Source of the DNA: Cerrena zonata | Taxonomy: Eukaryota; Basidiomycota; Agaricomycetes; Polyporales; Cerrenaceae | Reading direction: 5' to 3' | Assembly (NCBI GenBank): GCA_038087015.1 | Contig: JASBNA010000033.1 | Span: 1 to 64,000 of the forward strand | Length of the DNA stretch: 64,000 bases | In this document: positions 23,583 through 33,884 of the stretch, piece by piece | Layout: each line of letters opens with the position of its first letter | Numbering within the stretch: position 1 is the first letter of the stretch | The notes under the pieces: generated by a model | Databases searched by the model: none | The model's input: the letters and a program-made list of their open reading frames with translations, nothing else | Told to the model about the DNA's origin: nothing | Translations under genes and position numbers: made by a program

Positions 23583-24329
23583 TTAACGTTTTCTTTGATT
23601 TTTCCATTTGAAATGAACTGATCCATTTGAATCTACCACTTTTTTCTTATTTCCTTTCTTCATTAATTCTTTGGTAGTTTCCATTTGAGATTCAACTTGA
23701 CGTAATTTATCTTCTCTTTCTAATCTACTTTTCAATATCTTATATTGATTTAATTTTTCAACATCTTTCTTATCTCTTTCTTCTTGATCTTCAAATAAAT
23801 CTTGCTTTATCAATTTTTCATTTCTTTCAAGTTGATCGAGTCTTAATCTATTCTCTCTTCTTTCTAGCATACTCTTATCAGTCTTGAAATATTCTTCTGG
23901 TGTAAAATCTTCTAATGCCTCTTCTGAATCCACAAATACAGTATGCTTCCCCTTTGATTGGAAATCTAACTCCTGCTTTTGTTTTTCAATCTTCAGTAAC
24001 TCATTTAATCTCATCGTTCTTATGTAATTGGCATCTTGTGATTTTAACAACTTCACTTGTTCGGTAGAGAGTGCTTCGTTCCCACGGTCCGCTATAAGTA
24101 TCCCCCTATCATCAGTTCTCTTTCGGGTCATAGCATGATAATATTCATCCGGATTATAAGCTGATGCCTTTTGTTTTAATGCTTTTAATGCTGCTTGTTT
24201 TTTATGATAATCGGCTGCCCTCAACTTATAGTCTTTCTTCTTCTCCAAAAGACCAAACTTGGCTCTGTCTTGAGTTTGGGAACGTTCCCTGTGCTGCTTC
24301 TTCTGCACATTATGTACTAACTTGGCCAT
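23583..24329 (-). CDS. UTP11: U3 snoRNP protein Utp11
   Basis: A component of the small-subunit processome needed for 18S rRNA maturation in the nucleolus. The 248-residue, highly charged protein starts MAKLVHNVQKKQHRERSQ, carries the family blocks FGLLEKKKDYKLRAADYHKK and NPDEYYHAM, and has long Lys/Glu/Gln coiled-coil stretches with a basic C-terminus. Length matches S. cerevisiae Utp11 (250). The frame is intact. Shares an intergenic region containing a 28-base poly-A run with ATP25. Confidence 0.94.
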   Translation of the reverse strand: MAKLVHNVQKKQHRERSQTQDRAKFGLLEKKKDYKLRAADYHKKQAALKALKQKASAYNPDEYYHAMTRKRTDDRGILIADRGNEALSTEQVKLLKSQDANYIRTMRLNELLKIEKQKQELDFQSKGKHTVFVDSEEALEDFTPEEYFKTDKSMLERRENRLRLDQLERNEKLIKQDLFEDQEERDKKDVEKLNQYKILKSRLEREDKLRQVESQMETTKELMKKGNKKKVVDSNGSVHFKWKNQRKR

Positions 24330-24406
24330 TTTATTCTTGTATGAGTGGTAAAAGTCCTGTAATCAGTAATAAACGTAAAGAATCAGACTAAAGGTTGCAA
24401 GATGAG

Positions 24407-24410
<4 letters not shown>

Positions 24411-24438
<28 letters not shown>
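24411..24438 (+). repeat. Poly-A tract (28 bases)
   Basis: An uninterrupted run of A in the UTP11/ATP25 divergent promoter. Such tracts disfavour nucleosomes in yeast. Exact length is uncertain because homopolymers are error-prone. Confidence 0.9.
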
Positions 24439-24441
<3 letters not shown>

Positions 24442-24532
24442 CCACGACATTGTCGCACCTTCTCCGTTGCTTCAAGAGAAAAACGTCAAGAAGCATTTTT
24501 CCAATAGAGATCTTTTACTCTTTCAAGGCATC

Positions 24533-26336
24533 ATGTTGAGTTCTTATAGGGGTATTCTAAGGAGAAGCCCGCTTCTAATCAGAGGATTAGCTAGGACATG
24601 TGTTAGAGGCTATTCTTCAATTGAAAAAGCCGAGTTTTTAAATGGCAGCAGCATAGAAACCAAAACTGAAGAGCAGGAAGGCAGCCATACCTTGGTACCT
24701 TCGTGACGATAAATTATCGTCTGAATTGAACGAAGTGAAACAGATAGATCTTCCGGAAGTTCCTGAAAGTGCACCAAAATCGGTTGATTCTTTTTTGAAT
24801 CTTTTAGGACATGAATATGGTATGGAAAACATCCATTTGTTTGATTTGACCAAACTTGATGAAGAACATGATTTCCACAATTCTAAGCAACCAGCAGAAT
24901 ATATAATAATATGTACTGGGAAATCTGAGAAACATATTTTTAAGGCTGCTAGTGAGCTTCGATTAAATATCAAACATAACCATGATATCTTACCTGATGT
25001 TGAAGGTATGGTTGGAAGTGCCCAAACTGCAGTACAACGTCGTCGTATGTTGAAAAGAGCCAGAAGAGGTCCACCAGCTACTATGAATGATTATGGTAAG
25101 GCTGCTAATAGTTGGGTTATGTGTGACACTTTAATCGATAACGTTCATATTCATATGTTAACAGAAGAAAGAAGAGAAGAGCTCAATTTAGAAAGCTTAT
25201 GGTGTAAACCAGAAGATCTCCCAAAATATACCAAACAACAGAAGGAGGTTAATGATTCGGATGATATTTTCATTGGTATCAGAAGATTCCACACCATGAC
25301 TCCATTCGCCAGAAATTATTCAACCACTAACTTGTATGATTCATTTAGATCTGAAAAAGTCGATTTATTAACCGTTGAAAGTATCCACAAGACTATAAGT
25401 GATTTCAATAAAGGATTTAACGCAGACAAATTGAACGACTATAATATAAGGCGGGACTTATACAAGCTGATTCATTTGATTTCCCCTGAAACAGTTTCTG
25501 TGGATCAAATCACCGATACCATCCTAGATAAATACCGCTCGTTAAGCATCTCCTTAAGTAATGATTTGGAAGAAGAAAGAGTCAACGATGTCATACAATA
25601 TATCAAATTATTAATCGACTCTCCCGAATTCAAAGATGTTTCAAAAGAACAATCAGATCAATTGTTTGATAAAGTATCGAATTTTATTGCTAAGTTGTAT
25701 CGCTTCTCAAATCTGAAATTCAACTTGTCTAGTAGACCTGAGATAGTTCCTCTTTTATGGAGATTAACTTTTGTTCCTCAAAACAATTATATAGGTTCCG
25801 AACTTATTGACCGCATCATCCAAGATCAAATTCAAATACCTACATACTCTTCAGATCCTTCGATAGTTTTAGCAAGTAATAGATCAAGAGATGTTTTGAC
25901 AATTATACAACACCAAAATAAGGATTGCATACCAACTTCAAGATTTAATGAATTGGTCCTTTTCACTTACGGGAACGCTGCTAACTGGGATAAATTTTGG
26001 AGCCACTGGGAATCTGCATTCAACATTTTTAGACACGATATTCCTAGTGCTTCAATCAAATCCCCTGCAATTGAAAATTGGGTACGTTTGGTTGTTTATT
26101 TGGCTGCCCGTAATGACAAATCACAAATGGTGAACTTTTTAAATAAATACTGGGATTCAAATTCTTCAATTACTGGTTCTTTCATTGGTGATTTTGCAAA
26201 GAACGGCTCGGAATTTAACACCTCTGACGAAAAAGTTGCTTTTATCAAAGCCATGGACAAAATCCTTTCCACTCTCCAAGAGAACAGCTCCTCAGTATAC
26301 CCCAAAGTATCTGACTTGATTAATAAGTTCAAGTGA
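24533..26336 (+). CDS. ATP25: Atp25, mitochondrial OLI1 mRNA stability / Atp9 ring assembly factor (one apparent frameshift)
   Basis: In S. cerevisiae the precursor is cleaved: an N-terminal Iojap/RsfS-like half and a C-terminal half that stabilises OLI1 (ATP9) mRNA. Here the ATG at 24533 gives a basic, Ser/Arg-rich mitochondrial presequence. Then WYLRDD, the RsfS-like segment (YIIICTGKSEKHI...ASELR) and the block GKAANSWVMCDTLIDNVHIHMLTEERRE follow, and a long helical C-terminal half. The frame is broken early: a stop follows EGSHTLVPS. Removing one C at 24685-24686 gives QEGSIPWYLRDD, the typical context, and a 600-residue protein (612 in S. cerevisiae). Confidence 0.9.
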
Positions 26337-26502
26337 TTCTATGTATATATCAATAAGCTCAAGTATAAATACATTTTGCGCTACAAACACGCTACGCGTA
26401 GATTTTTTTTTTTGTATTTTTCAATTTTTTTTTTTTTATTTCTCTCTTCTCTTTCATATTTTCAGAGCTTTAGTGACAAGATTGAATGAAAGTTAGTAAG
26501 GC

Positions 26503-27791
26503 ATGGGGAAAGAAGAATCAATTCATCAAATAAAGCTGTCAATCAAGCAGTGGGAACATGAGTTTCAACAAAAACACAATCACCTACCGACAAAAACCGA
26601 TATAAAGAATCTACCTGAAATCCATAAACTATATCAAGCATACAGAGATGCCAAAAAGAAAACCACAGTTCCACACAATAGTCGAAGTAAAAAGGAGGAG
26701 GAGAAAAAAGCTGAAGGTGTGAAACATATTGATATCAAAATCACTGAGTCTTTGTCGGACGAAGAGGAAGCAAATCAATTTAAAAATACCCCGGGAGATT
26801 CCTTGTCACTTAATGCAGAATTGGGCCCAACACCTCAAGCAAATGGTAAGATTCTATCTATTTTCGATATTAGCTTGACACCTCCCGAATCATCTCCTCT
26901 TAAACCTAGAATTGCATTACCTGAAATATCCAGATCCCCATTGAAACCAAAATCTGAAAATTTCAAGACTCCAACAAAATCTGGAGTAAAACGCCTTCAA
27001 TTCCTGGATTTGACCCCATCTAAAAAGCAAACACCCGTAAAGGGGCTCACATCAAAACTTCATTCCATCGCCAATGAAAGCTCGCCTATCGCTACTCCAA
27101 AAGCGAGTATTGAACCAAGAAACCTAGAAACACCATCTTATTTATCTAAAAACAACCGAAAATTCGATTTCACACATAAAGAAGAAAAGAGTCCAGTACC
27201 GGCTGTCACTATAAAGTCATCTCCATTTGCATCAAATGCTAATCCATCTACTCCGAGCAAGTCTTCTCTGATCAATTTCTCCGTTTCACCGTCTCCTTTG
27301 AAACCCCATAGATTTATGTCTTTTGGAGTAGGAAAGAAACTTTCTGATATATATAATGAATACAAACATATTCAAATGGAAGATATAGACGAAAACGAAG
27401 TTGTCGAGGAACAAGAGCAACTGGAACATGAAGAAACACCCGCTGACCAACCTCGTCCAAAGAAGAAGGCATTAACCCAAAAGAGAACTACTAGAAGATG
27501 GAAGATCAAACCAAGAAACGATAATACTGGAGAAGATTCTTTCCTCAATAAAAACATTCATGAAGAAATCAAAAAATTGGATGAACAGAACCTAAAACAA
27601 TATATAGATTACATCGATGAAAATGAAGTTTCAGAGAGGAGTTGAATTCCGATGAAGAGATTGAATTACAATTGAAAAAACGTCCAGTAGAAGGACCAGG
27701 AAAGTCCAAACCAATAAGTAATAATTACCAAAGGCTTAAAATCAATGATCCGAGAAGTAAGCGTTTTAAAAGTCGTATGAGAAGACGTTAA
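26503..27791 (+). CDS. SLD2: Sld2/Drc1 DNA replication initiation protein (one apparent frameshift)
   Basis: Sld2 is a CDK target that, once phosphorylated, binds Dpb11 to load the replicative helicase. The N-terminal IKLSIKQWEHEFQQKHNHLPT matches the RecQL4-type Sld2 homology. The middle is disordered and rich in SP/TP sites (for example ESSPLKP, SRSPLKP, PSTPSK, VSPSPLKP), as expected of a CDK-regulated protein. The frame stops after NEVSERS. The true C-terminus is in another frame, starting ELNSDEEIELQLKKR and ending in the basic block QRLKINDPRSKRFKSRMRRR, the conserved end of yeast Sld2. Adding one G at 27638-27639 joins them (429 residues, S. cerevisiae 453). Ends 19 bp from the convergent RQT4. 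Confidence 0.88.
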
Positions 27792-27810
27792 TTAATCTAT
27801 ACATGCATAT

Positions 27811-29342
27811 TTAACAAGGTAAAGCACTAACCAATTCATTTTCGTCATCAGTTCCATAAAGTTGGACTCTAGCATTCATTTTAGAAGGTAACTCATCGGA
27901 AGTCTCTTTTCTAGAACTGGATGGTATATAGACTGGTTTCTCCCATTTGTTATCATTTTTATAATCCCAGACATTCCTTGATAGATTTGCTTCTGATTGT
28001 AGTTTTGATTCTTTTATTTCATTCTCTAATGTTTCCATTTCCTTATCATTTTCTGGATCATCTGCTGTACTTATCGTTCTTTCAACCATATTTACTTTAC
28101 CATCTTTAATAACCATTTCAACCACTTTTTTACCCCTTCCACTTCTAGATTTGACATCATCCTCATATTTTCGAAGTTGTTTCTGTTGTTTTTTAAGACG
28201 TAAAGCACGTTCAGCTGGACTCAACCAGCTGATTTGATTATTCGAACTAGGCATCTCATAATCAGAGGCTCGATCAATGATCTTTGTTCTTTCTGCACCA
28301 GTAGCCTGAAAATTAAGTAAAGTTTCTAAACGCTCTTGTGCCTTCAATAGTTCAGGATCAACATTTTTGGTCCTTTCATATTGTTTTAATTCAATTTCTT
28401 GTTTTTCGATTTCTTTTGCTCTTTTTCTCGTTTTTCTATAAGTTCTTGTAGTTTTTTCTTTTCTTCATCTGCTTTCTTTAAAGCTCTATCTTGAGCTTGC
28501 CAAAGGTTTTCACCTGGGTTGACACTAATCTTAATTTTCTTTGCCTTCTCTTTTGATGGACCTTCTTGTTCTTGAATACTTTTGTTTCTAATATTATCTT
28601 GCTTCACATCCAAGTTTTCCTTTTCAGCTTTGAGGATCTTGATTATCTCTTGTTTATCTTTGAAAGACAATAAATCTTTACCACAGAAAGAACAGGGTTG
28701 AAGCCCTTCTTTTGAGCAGATGATTTTACCACAGTTCAAACAGTTTGGTGCAACTTCAAATAATGAATGTCTTGTTGCCATGCAGTTACACGAGCGTTTG
28801 ATATAATTCGAACTATCTAAGTCATATTCCTGCGCCGAAACCTCTAATTCATTCAATGCCCATTCAATATCTTTGAGACTATCTAAATTTTTCTTTTTGG
28901 ATTTCTTCGCTTGTTGAGTGGTCAATTGATTTGAAGGCTTTAGATCAATGAGTTCTGAGGTCGTGGCTGACTTATTGTGGTCCAATCTTCCTTTCAGTTG
29001 TTTGGGAGGTTTTGATTCTTCGGGTGTTTGCCATGCCGGGGTTTTTACTTTAGATTTTGGAGGTATCATAGACTGAGGGTTTTCTTTCTTATTGATGCGT
29101 TTAGCAGATGATTTCTCAGATTTCTTAGAGGCTTGGTCCTCTTGGCTTTTAAGCTCCATGAAGGTTGCAATGAAGTTAAAGGTAGCTTCACTTTCCCCTA
29201 ATAAGTTTAGAAAATGTGATTGGATCTCGTTATTTGGCAATGTTAATGTATATGAAATCATCTCTTGACAGGAGTCATTGTCTAAAGGTAGGATTTCTGC
29301 CACTGCCGGAACAGCATAGCTTTTAAGTTTGGTATATGACAT
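27811..29342 (-). CDS. RQT4: Rqt4, ASC-1/TRIP4-type zinc finger protein of the RQT complex (one apparent frameshift)
   Basis: Rqt4 (YKR023W) joins the helicase Slh1 and Rqt3 in the ribosome-quality-control trigger complex that splits collided ribosomes. The diagnostic zinc domain is clear: CNCMATRHSLFEVAPNCLNC followed by GKIICSKEGL and CSFCG. Long Lys/Glu-rich helices surround it. As written the first ORF ends after KNKKLN and a second one begins at 28347. Restoring one T (plus strand) to the T5 at 28422-28426 gives EKRAKEIEKQEIELKQYERT and a 510-residue protein, close to the 530 of S. cerevisiae. Divergent from the CCCH gene at 29502 across about 160 bp. Confidence 0.9.
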
Positions 29343-29501
29343 TGTGAATTGTAGAAGGTGTAGTAAATGACTAATGCAAGTATGTGCAAATTGAAAAAAA
29401 AAAAAAAATCGTTAAGAAAAAAGCAGTCAAAAAAATGATGATTAGACAAAAAAAAAACTACATCAAAGCTTTGAAAATACCAACTAGTTTTAAGGAATAA
29501 G

Positions 29502-31037
29502 ATGTCATCGAACGAGGATCCTCCTGAGCTAAAGGCTAAGTATGCAGAGATAGCAGCGCTCAAGAAGGCTATAAGTGCCAAACAAATGAATCAAGTCTCA
29601 AACAAACCGATTCCAGCATCGTATAGTACCAATCGAGGAGGGTTTCGTGGTGGGTTCAGAGGTTCATCGCTGAGGGCAGGGTTTCGTGGAGGGAAACGAG
29701 GAGTGAATAAGTATCGGAATATGACTGTTTTTTTCAATAATGAAATCAAGGGTAAAGGAGATGAAGAAAGTGGTAATGAGAATGAAATGGACTCTGAACA
29801 GAATATTCAATATATATCCGAAGTATCAAAAGGAGGTATGAGTTTGGTTAATTCTAATATCTATCAGCAAGATAAGGCCAAGTATGCGGAAAGAGCTGCC
29901 GAGTTGAAGGCCAAGCTCAAATTACAAAGACAGCTTGATAATGCAAGATTTCGGGTATCTAAGAACCAAACTAAATTTGATGAATGTGATCGAATCAAAA
30001 TCGATGACGGGATATTTGCGTTGGCGAAGGGAGGAAATAAGTTGATACCATTATCGATACCGTTCCGCAAGACATCAGTAGATTGGAATGGGAAACATTA
30101 TTCCGTAAGACCCAGTGGGTCATTGAAGCATAGTTCTCGTCGAGCACGGTACGTGAGTCTTTTCTTTTAGTTTATTTTTAGAAGAAGCGGGAGAAGGATA
30201 CTAACAATGATGATTTCATTTTAATCTATAGGGGTGACACAGACTATTGTCGATATTTTAGCAGGACAGGTGAGTATAAACGAAGATCTATGAGTAAACG
30301 AGTAAATGATACTAATCAAGGGGAAATTTTGGAATCAAAAATTTTCCAAATATTTAGGTATATGTCATAAAGGAAATGCATGTAATTACAAACATGAACG
30401 AGAACGTATAAGGCTTTGCATACCATTTTTAAATGGGAAATGTTTTAATAAGCAATGTTTACTATCACATTCTAGCAATGAGTTCAATACTCCATTGTGT
30501 AAGTATTATTTAGAGAAGAAGTGTTCCAATAGTCAATGTCCATATAAGCATACCACACCTAAAGGTTATGAAGATTCAAATACTGAAATATGGACCTGTC
30601 GACCATTTGCAATTGCAGGATGGTGTATACGAGGGGATAAATGTCCATTTTTGCATTTACTACAATGTCCAGATTTTGAGGAGACGGGTAAATGTCCTAG
30701 AGGGAAGTCCTGTTTTTTAAGTCATCCATATACTTTAAGAACCCAAGAGTTGATGACTCTTCCAGGTAATAAATACCAGCGAGAACAGAAGGATGAAGAG
30801 ATATTGATAGAAAGCGATGATGAGCGTGAAAAGCAGGTGATCAACAGTTACACTGTCGACCCTTCGCTATTATTTGTTCGAGGGAAACTTGAAAATAAGT
30901 ATGACTTTTATATAGATCAGCCAACACAAGAAAAAGTTCCACCAAATGAAGAATTCATGATTCACCTCGAATCCGAATCAGAAGATGAAACTTCCGGGAG
31001 TGATCTCGAAGCCAACAGCGATTACATTGGCGTGTAA
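29502..31037 (+). CDS. Five-finger CCCH zinc protein, ZC3H3-like, three exons
   Basis: Coding sequence: exons 29502-30148, 30232-30269 and 30358-31037, giving 454 residues. The N-terminal part has an Ala/Lys-rich helix and an RGG-type stretch (GGFRGGFRGSS). Five CCCH fingers follow in tandem: CX8CX5CX3H starting at Cys222, two CX7CX4CX3H, and two CX8CX5CX3H. The tail is acidic. Metazoan ZC3H3 and S. pombe Red5 have the same five-finger layout and act in nuclear mRNA 3'-end processing and export; S. cerevisiae has no clear orthologue. The splice sites are supported because the first finger (CRYFSRTGICHKGNACNYKH) exists only when both introns are removed. Intron 1 is GTACGT...TACTAAC...TATAG and intron 2 is GTGAGT...TACTAAT...TTTAG. 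Function by orthology is inferred. Confidence 0.88.
30149..30231 (+). other. Intron 1 of the CCCH zinc-finger gene (83 nt)
   Basis: 5' splice site GTACGT, branch point TACTAAC at about 30199-30205, 3' splice site TATAG. Removal joins reading phase exactly. An alternative 5' site GTGAGT six bases downstream is possible and would add two codons. Confidence 0.8.
30270..30357 (+). other. Intron 2 of the CCCH zinc-finger gene (88 nt)
   Basis: 5' splice site GTGAGT, branch-like TACTAAT at about 30310-30316, 3' splice site TTTAG. Together with intron 1 it isolates a 38-nt exon that carries the first Cys of finger 1. Confidence 0.8.
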
Positions 31038-31376
31038 GGAAATACATAAATACTTCAATACATGAATACGCCAATACACCAATAATGTAGTTGCAAAATG
31101 AAAAATGACGGAAAACGGTAGACAGAGCGGAAATTGATTGCAAAAGCGTTGCACGTGCCGGTTGCAATTTTCACAAAGTCAATGATAAACATTTGACGTT
31201 TTGGTAAAACCACATGGAAAAGGAGTAGTTTCAATTAGCTTTGAACAATATCGTATATCCATCTAATTAAATTGATTAAGGCATCGAGGACGGACTGGGA
31301 ACGTGGTTGACGTTCAAATATAAATCAATTAATTGAACGTTTCGATTAAAATAAATGTAAGTTTTAGTAGATAAGA
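31038..31376. other. Intergenic region upstream of the sphingomyelinase-like gene
   Basis: About 340 bp. It has a CACGTG at about 31152-31157 without a nearby TGTACGG partner, and AT-rich sequence up to the ATG. No gene recognised. Confidence 0.4.
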
Positions 31377-33390
31377 ATGAGATTTACTTTTATCAGTTTA
31401 CTGGTATTGCTAATTGGTCAGTTAGTAAGTGCTGTTAGTCTTCCACGGACTCCTGATATCGATGTTCAATCGTTATACCAATCACTTCAGTATAATCAAG
31501 ATGAACAGCAATTGATTGATAGTTTTGTTAAAGAATTAACTCAAATTACAAAGTATAACGGAACCAATGCCACTCAATGTAATAGATGTATTAGAAGATT
31601 AGAGGTTGGACATGATTTGGTTTTGTTGAAGCCCAAATTGATTCATCCGGTGTTCATTAAATGGTGTATTGATAATGAAATTGACGATGAAATTGAATGT
31701 AGAATTCGTACGGTAGAAATACAGTTGAAAATAATACTTACGGATCAGATTTTGCTAATATGTTATATTTAATGGACCCATCGGGATACGATGGACAGTT
31801 ATACTGCTCATACATTGAAAAAACTTGTGAAATTCCAGCAACCCCTAAGATAGACTTGAGTGATAAATGGCCGGCCAAACAACCAAAACATTACATTGCA
31901 CCAGAACCAAGTAATGAAACTTATAATGTATTGCATGTGAGTGACTTCCATATTGAAATGGATTACCAGATTGGATCCGAAGCCAATTGCTCCCAATATA
32001 TGTGTTGTACTAATCATAATTATAATAAATTACAACCACCGAAAGATTATAATTATACAAAAAATTCCAATTTCACTCAAGAACAATTATCAAATTTAAG
32101 TTTTTATAATGGTTTTTACGACGATGACTTGAATTATCATAAAGATCAAACCCCGGTTGAGAATGTATTATCAAATACATCAATTTGGCAACCAGCTACC
32201 GAATTTGGATCCTATTTATGTGATGCTCCCGAAGTATTAATAAATAGTTCATTAAAATCAATTGTTCAATATCAGAGGAATTAGGTTTGAATTTCAATTT
32301 TTCAATTTTCACTGGAGATTTAGTCGATCATGATGAACAAGCATATATTGGATTTGAAAAAGCAGCTAAAAGTGAAGAATTAATTTTCAGAGATATGAAA
32401 TCAACTTTGAAAGATTTACCAGTTTATCCAGTTTTGGGAAATCATGATACTTACCCTTATGCCCAATTAGCACAAGAAAAATCTGGATTCAAAAATTTAA
32501 TGGATTGGAATGCTAAATTAGTGGGAGAGATGTGGCAAGATTACGGATGGTTAAATGAATCGACTGCTAAATACGCAAAAGAACATTACACTGGATATTC
32601 GGTAACAACTACCCAGAATTTAAAAGTTATTGCATTAAATTCAAATGCTTATTATTTATCGAACTTATATAACTATTGGAATGCAACCGATATTGATTCA
32701 TTTGGACAATTTCAATTTTTAATTGATGAATTAGTTGCTAGTGAAGCAATAGATCAAAGAGTTTGGATTATCGCTCATATTCCTTTAGTACAAGAAGCTT
32801 TACCAGTCCCTGCTGAAGTTTTCAAACAAATCATTCAAAGATTTTCTCCTTATACCATTGCTGGTATTTTCTTTGGTCATACTCATTTAGATCAATTCAA
32901 TGTTTTATACGATGGTGAAGTTTCTAATAAAACCGAAGAAAATGCTCAAAACATTGCCTGGATTTCCCAAGCAGTTACTCCTTTGACTGAAAATAATCCT
33001 TCTTGGAGATATTACTCTGTTGATACTAAAACCCATTCAATCATGAACTCCTATAATTATTATTTCAAATTAAATGATACTTTTGTTAATGATTCCGAAG
33101 AACCCATTTGGGAATTCGAATATAGTGCTAGAGAAGCCTATAACGTTGTTAATTGGCCCGATGAATCTCCTTTGAATGCTACTTTCTGGCATAAAGTTGC
33201 AAATAAAGTTAATTCTTCTACCGAAATTGCTCAAACATATAATAACTATAAGAAAAGATTCAGTCCATACGTTCCAGATTGTGCCAACTCAAAGGGCTGT
33301 GATGGTTCTTATTGTTTCTTAGCTTCGTTCACCTATAAAGATTATCGTGCTTGCATGGAGTATTATAGCGAACCAAGCGCTTCATTATAG
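31377..33390 (+). CDS. Secreted acid sphingomyelinase-like metallophosphoesterase (two apparent frameshifts)
   Basis: The protein starts with a signal peptide (about 1-20), then a Cys-containing saposin-like segment (QCNRCIRRLEVGHD), then a calcineurin-type metallophosphoesterase domain with all metal motifs in order: SDFHIEMDY, GDLVDHDE, GNHDTYPY, an IIAHIP histidine and FGHTHLDQF. A Cys-rich C-terminal part and many N-glycosylation sites follow. This is the SMPD1/ASM family. The substrate may be sphingomyelin-like inositol phospholipids or another phosphodiester; that is not decided by sequence. Two missing bases break the frame: near 31712 (restored RIRTGRNTVENNTYGSDF) and near 32277 (IVQYQ...ELGLNFNFS). 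With both added the protein is 671 residues. Confidence 0.87.
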
Positions 33391-33884
33391 GTTTATCTTG
33401 TTCCTCTTTTCATTGGATTTAAAAGTTCTTTCGATATATTAGTTTTTTCGGTTACTCCTTCAAATACATTTGATATTTCATCACCTGTAGACTAGTTCGG
33501 TTACCATATCATCGAACTTACTGTATTGATTACTGTATTACTTACTTCACCCATTCCCTAATACATACTGCACTAGTCATACTGTACTATTGTAATAATG
33601 TAATACTTGCTATACTTACTATAATGCCTACTGCAATGCCTACTGTAATACCTACTGTAATACCTACTGTAATACTTACTGTAATACTTACTGTAATACC
33701 TACTATAATACAATACTGTAATACAATACTGTAATAGTGTTAGCTGCAAAATCTCACTTTTTTTAATTTTGTTTGTGGTTAACACATTTACAACCTCAAA
33801 TGTGATAGGTTGCATCCTTATACGACTTATAAAGAAGAGCCAATCCACGTCTTCTTCACTTATTTTCCACTCCCCAGGTACAAG
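33391..33884. repeat. Intergenic region with a 12-bp minisatellite (33602-33736)
   Basis: About 490 bp upstream of IME2. Units of CTACTGTAATAC and close variants (CTTACTGTAATA, CTACTATAATAC) repeat about eleven times, ending with ATACAATACTGTA units. The reverse-strand ORF rich in YYS repeats is an artefact of the array. The remainder should hold the IME2 promoter. Confidence 0.75.

Noticed and set aside
10837..32290. Programmed ribosomal frameshifting as the cause of the many split genes
   Set aside because: Both +1 and -1 shifts are needed, the sites share no slippery heptamer or structure, several fall in housekeeping genes that are uninterrupted in other yeasts, and all lie on one side of about 40.2 kb. 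Sequence error explains this better.
33573..33848. Minus-strand ORF rich in YYS repeats
   Set aside because: It is simply the 12-bp minisatellite translated.
33810..33884. Longer IME2 N-terminus starting at 33810
   Set aside because: That codon is TTG; the first ATG in frame is 33885 and the extra residues are not kinase-like.
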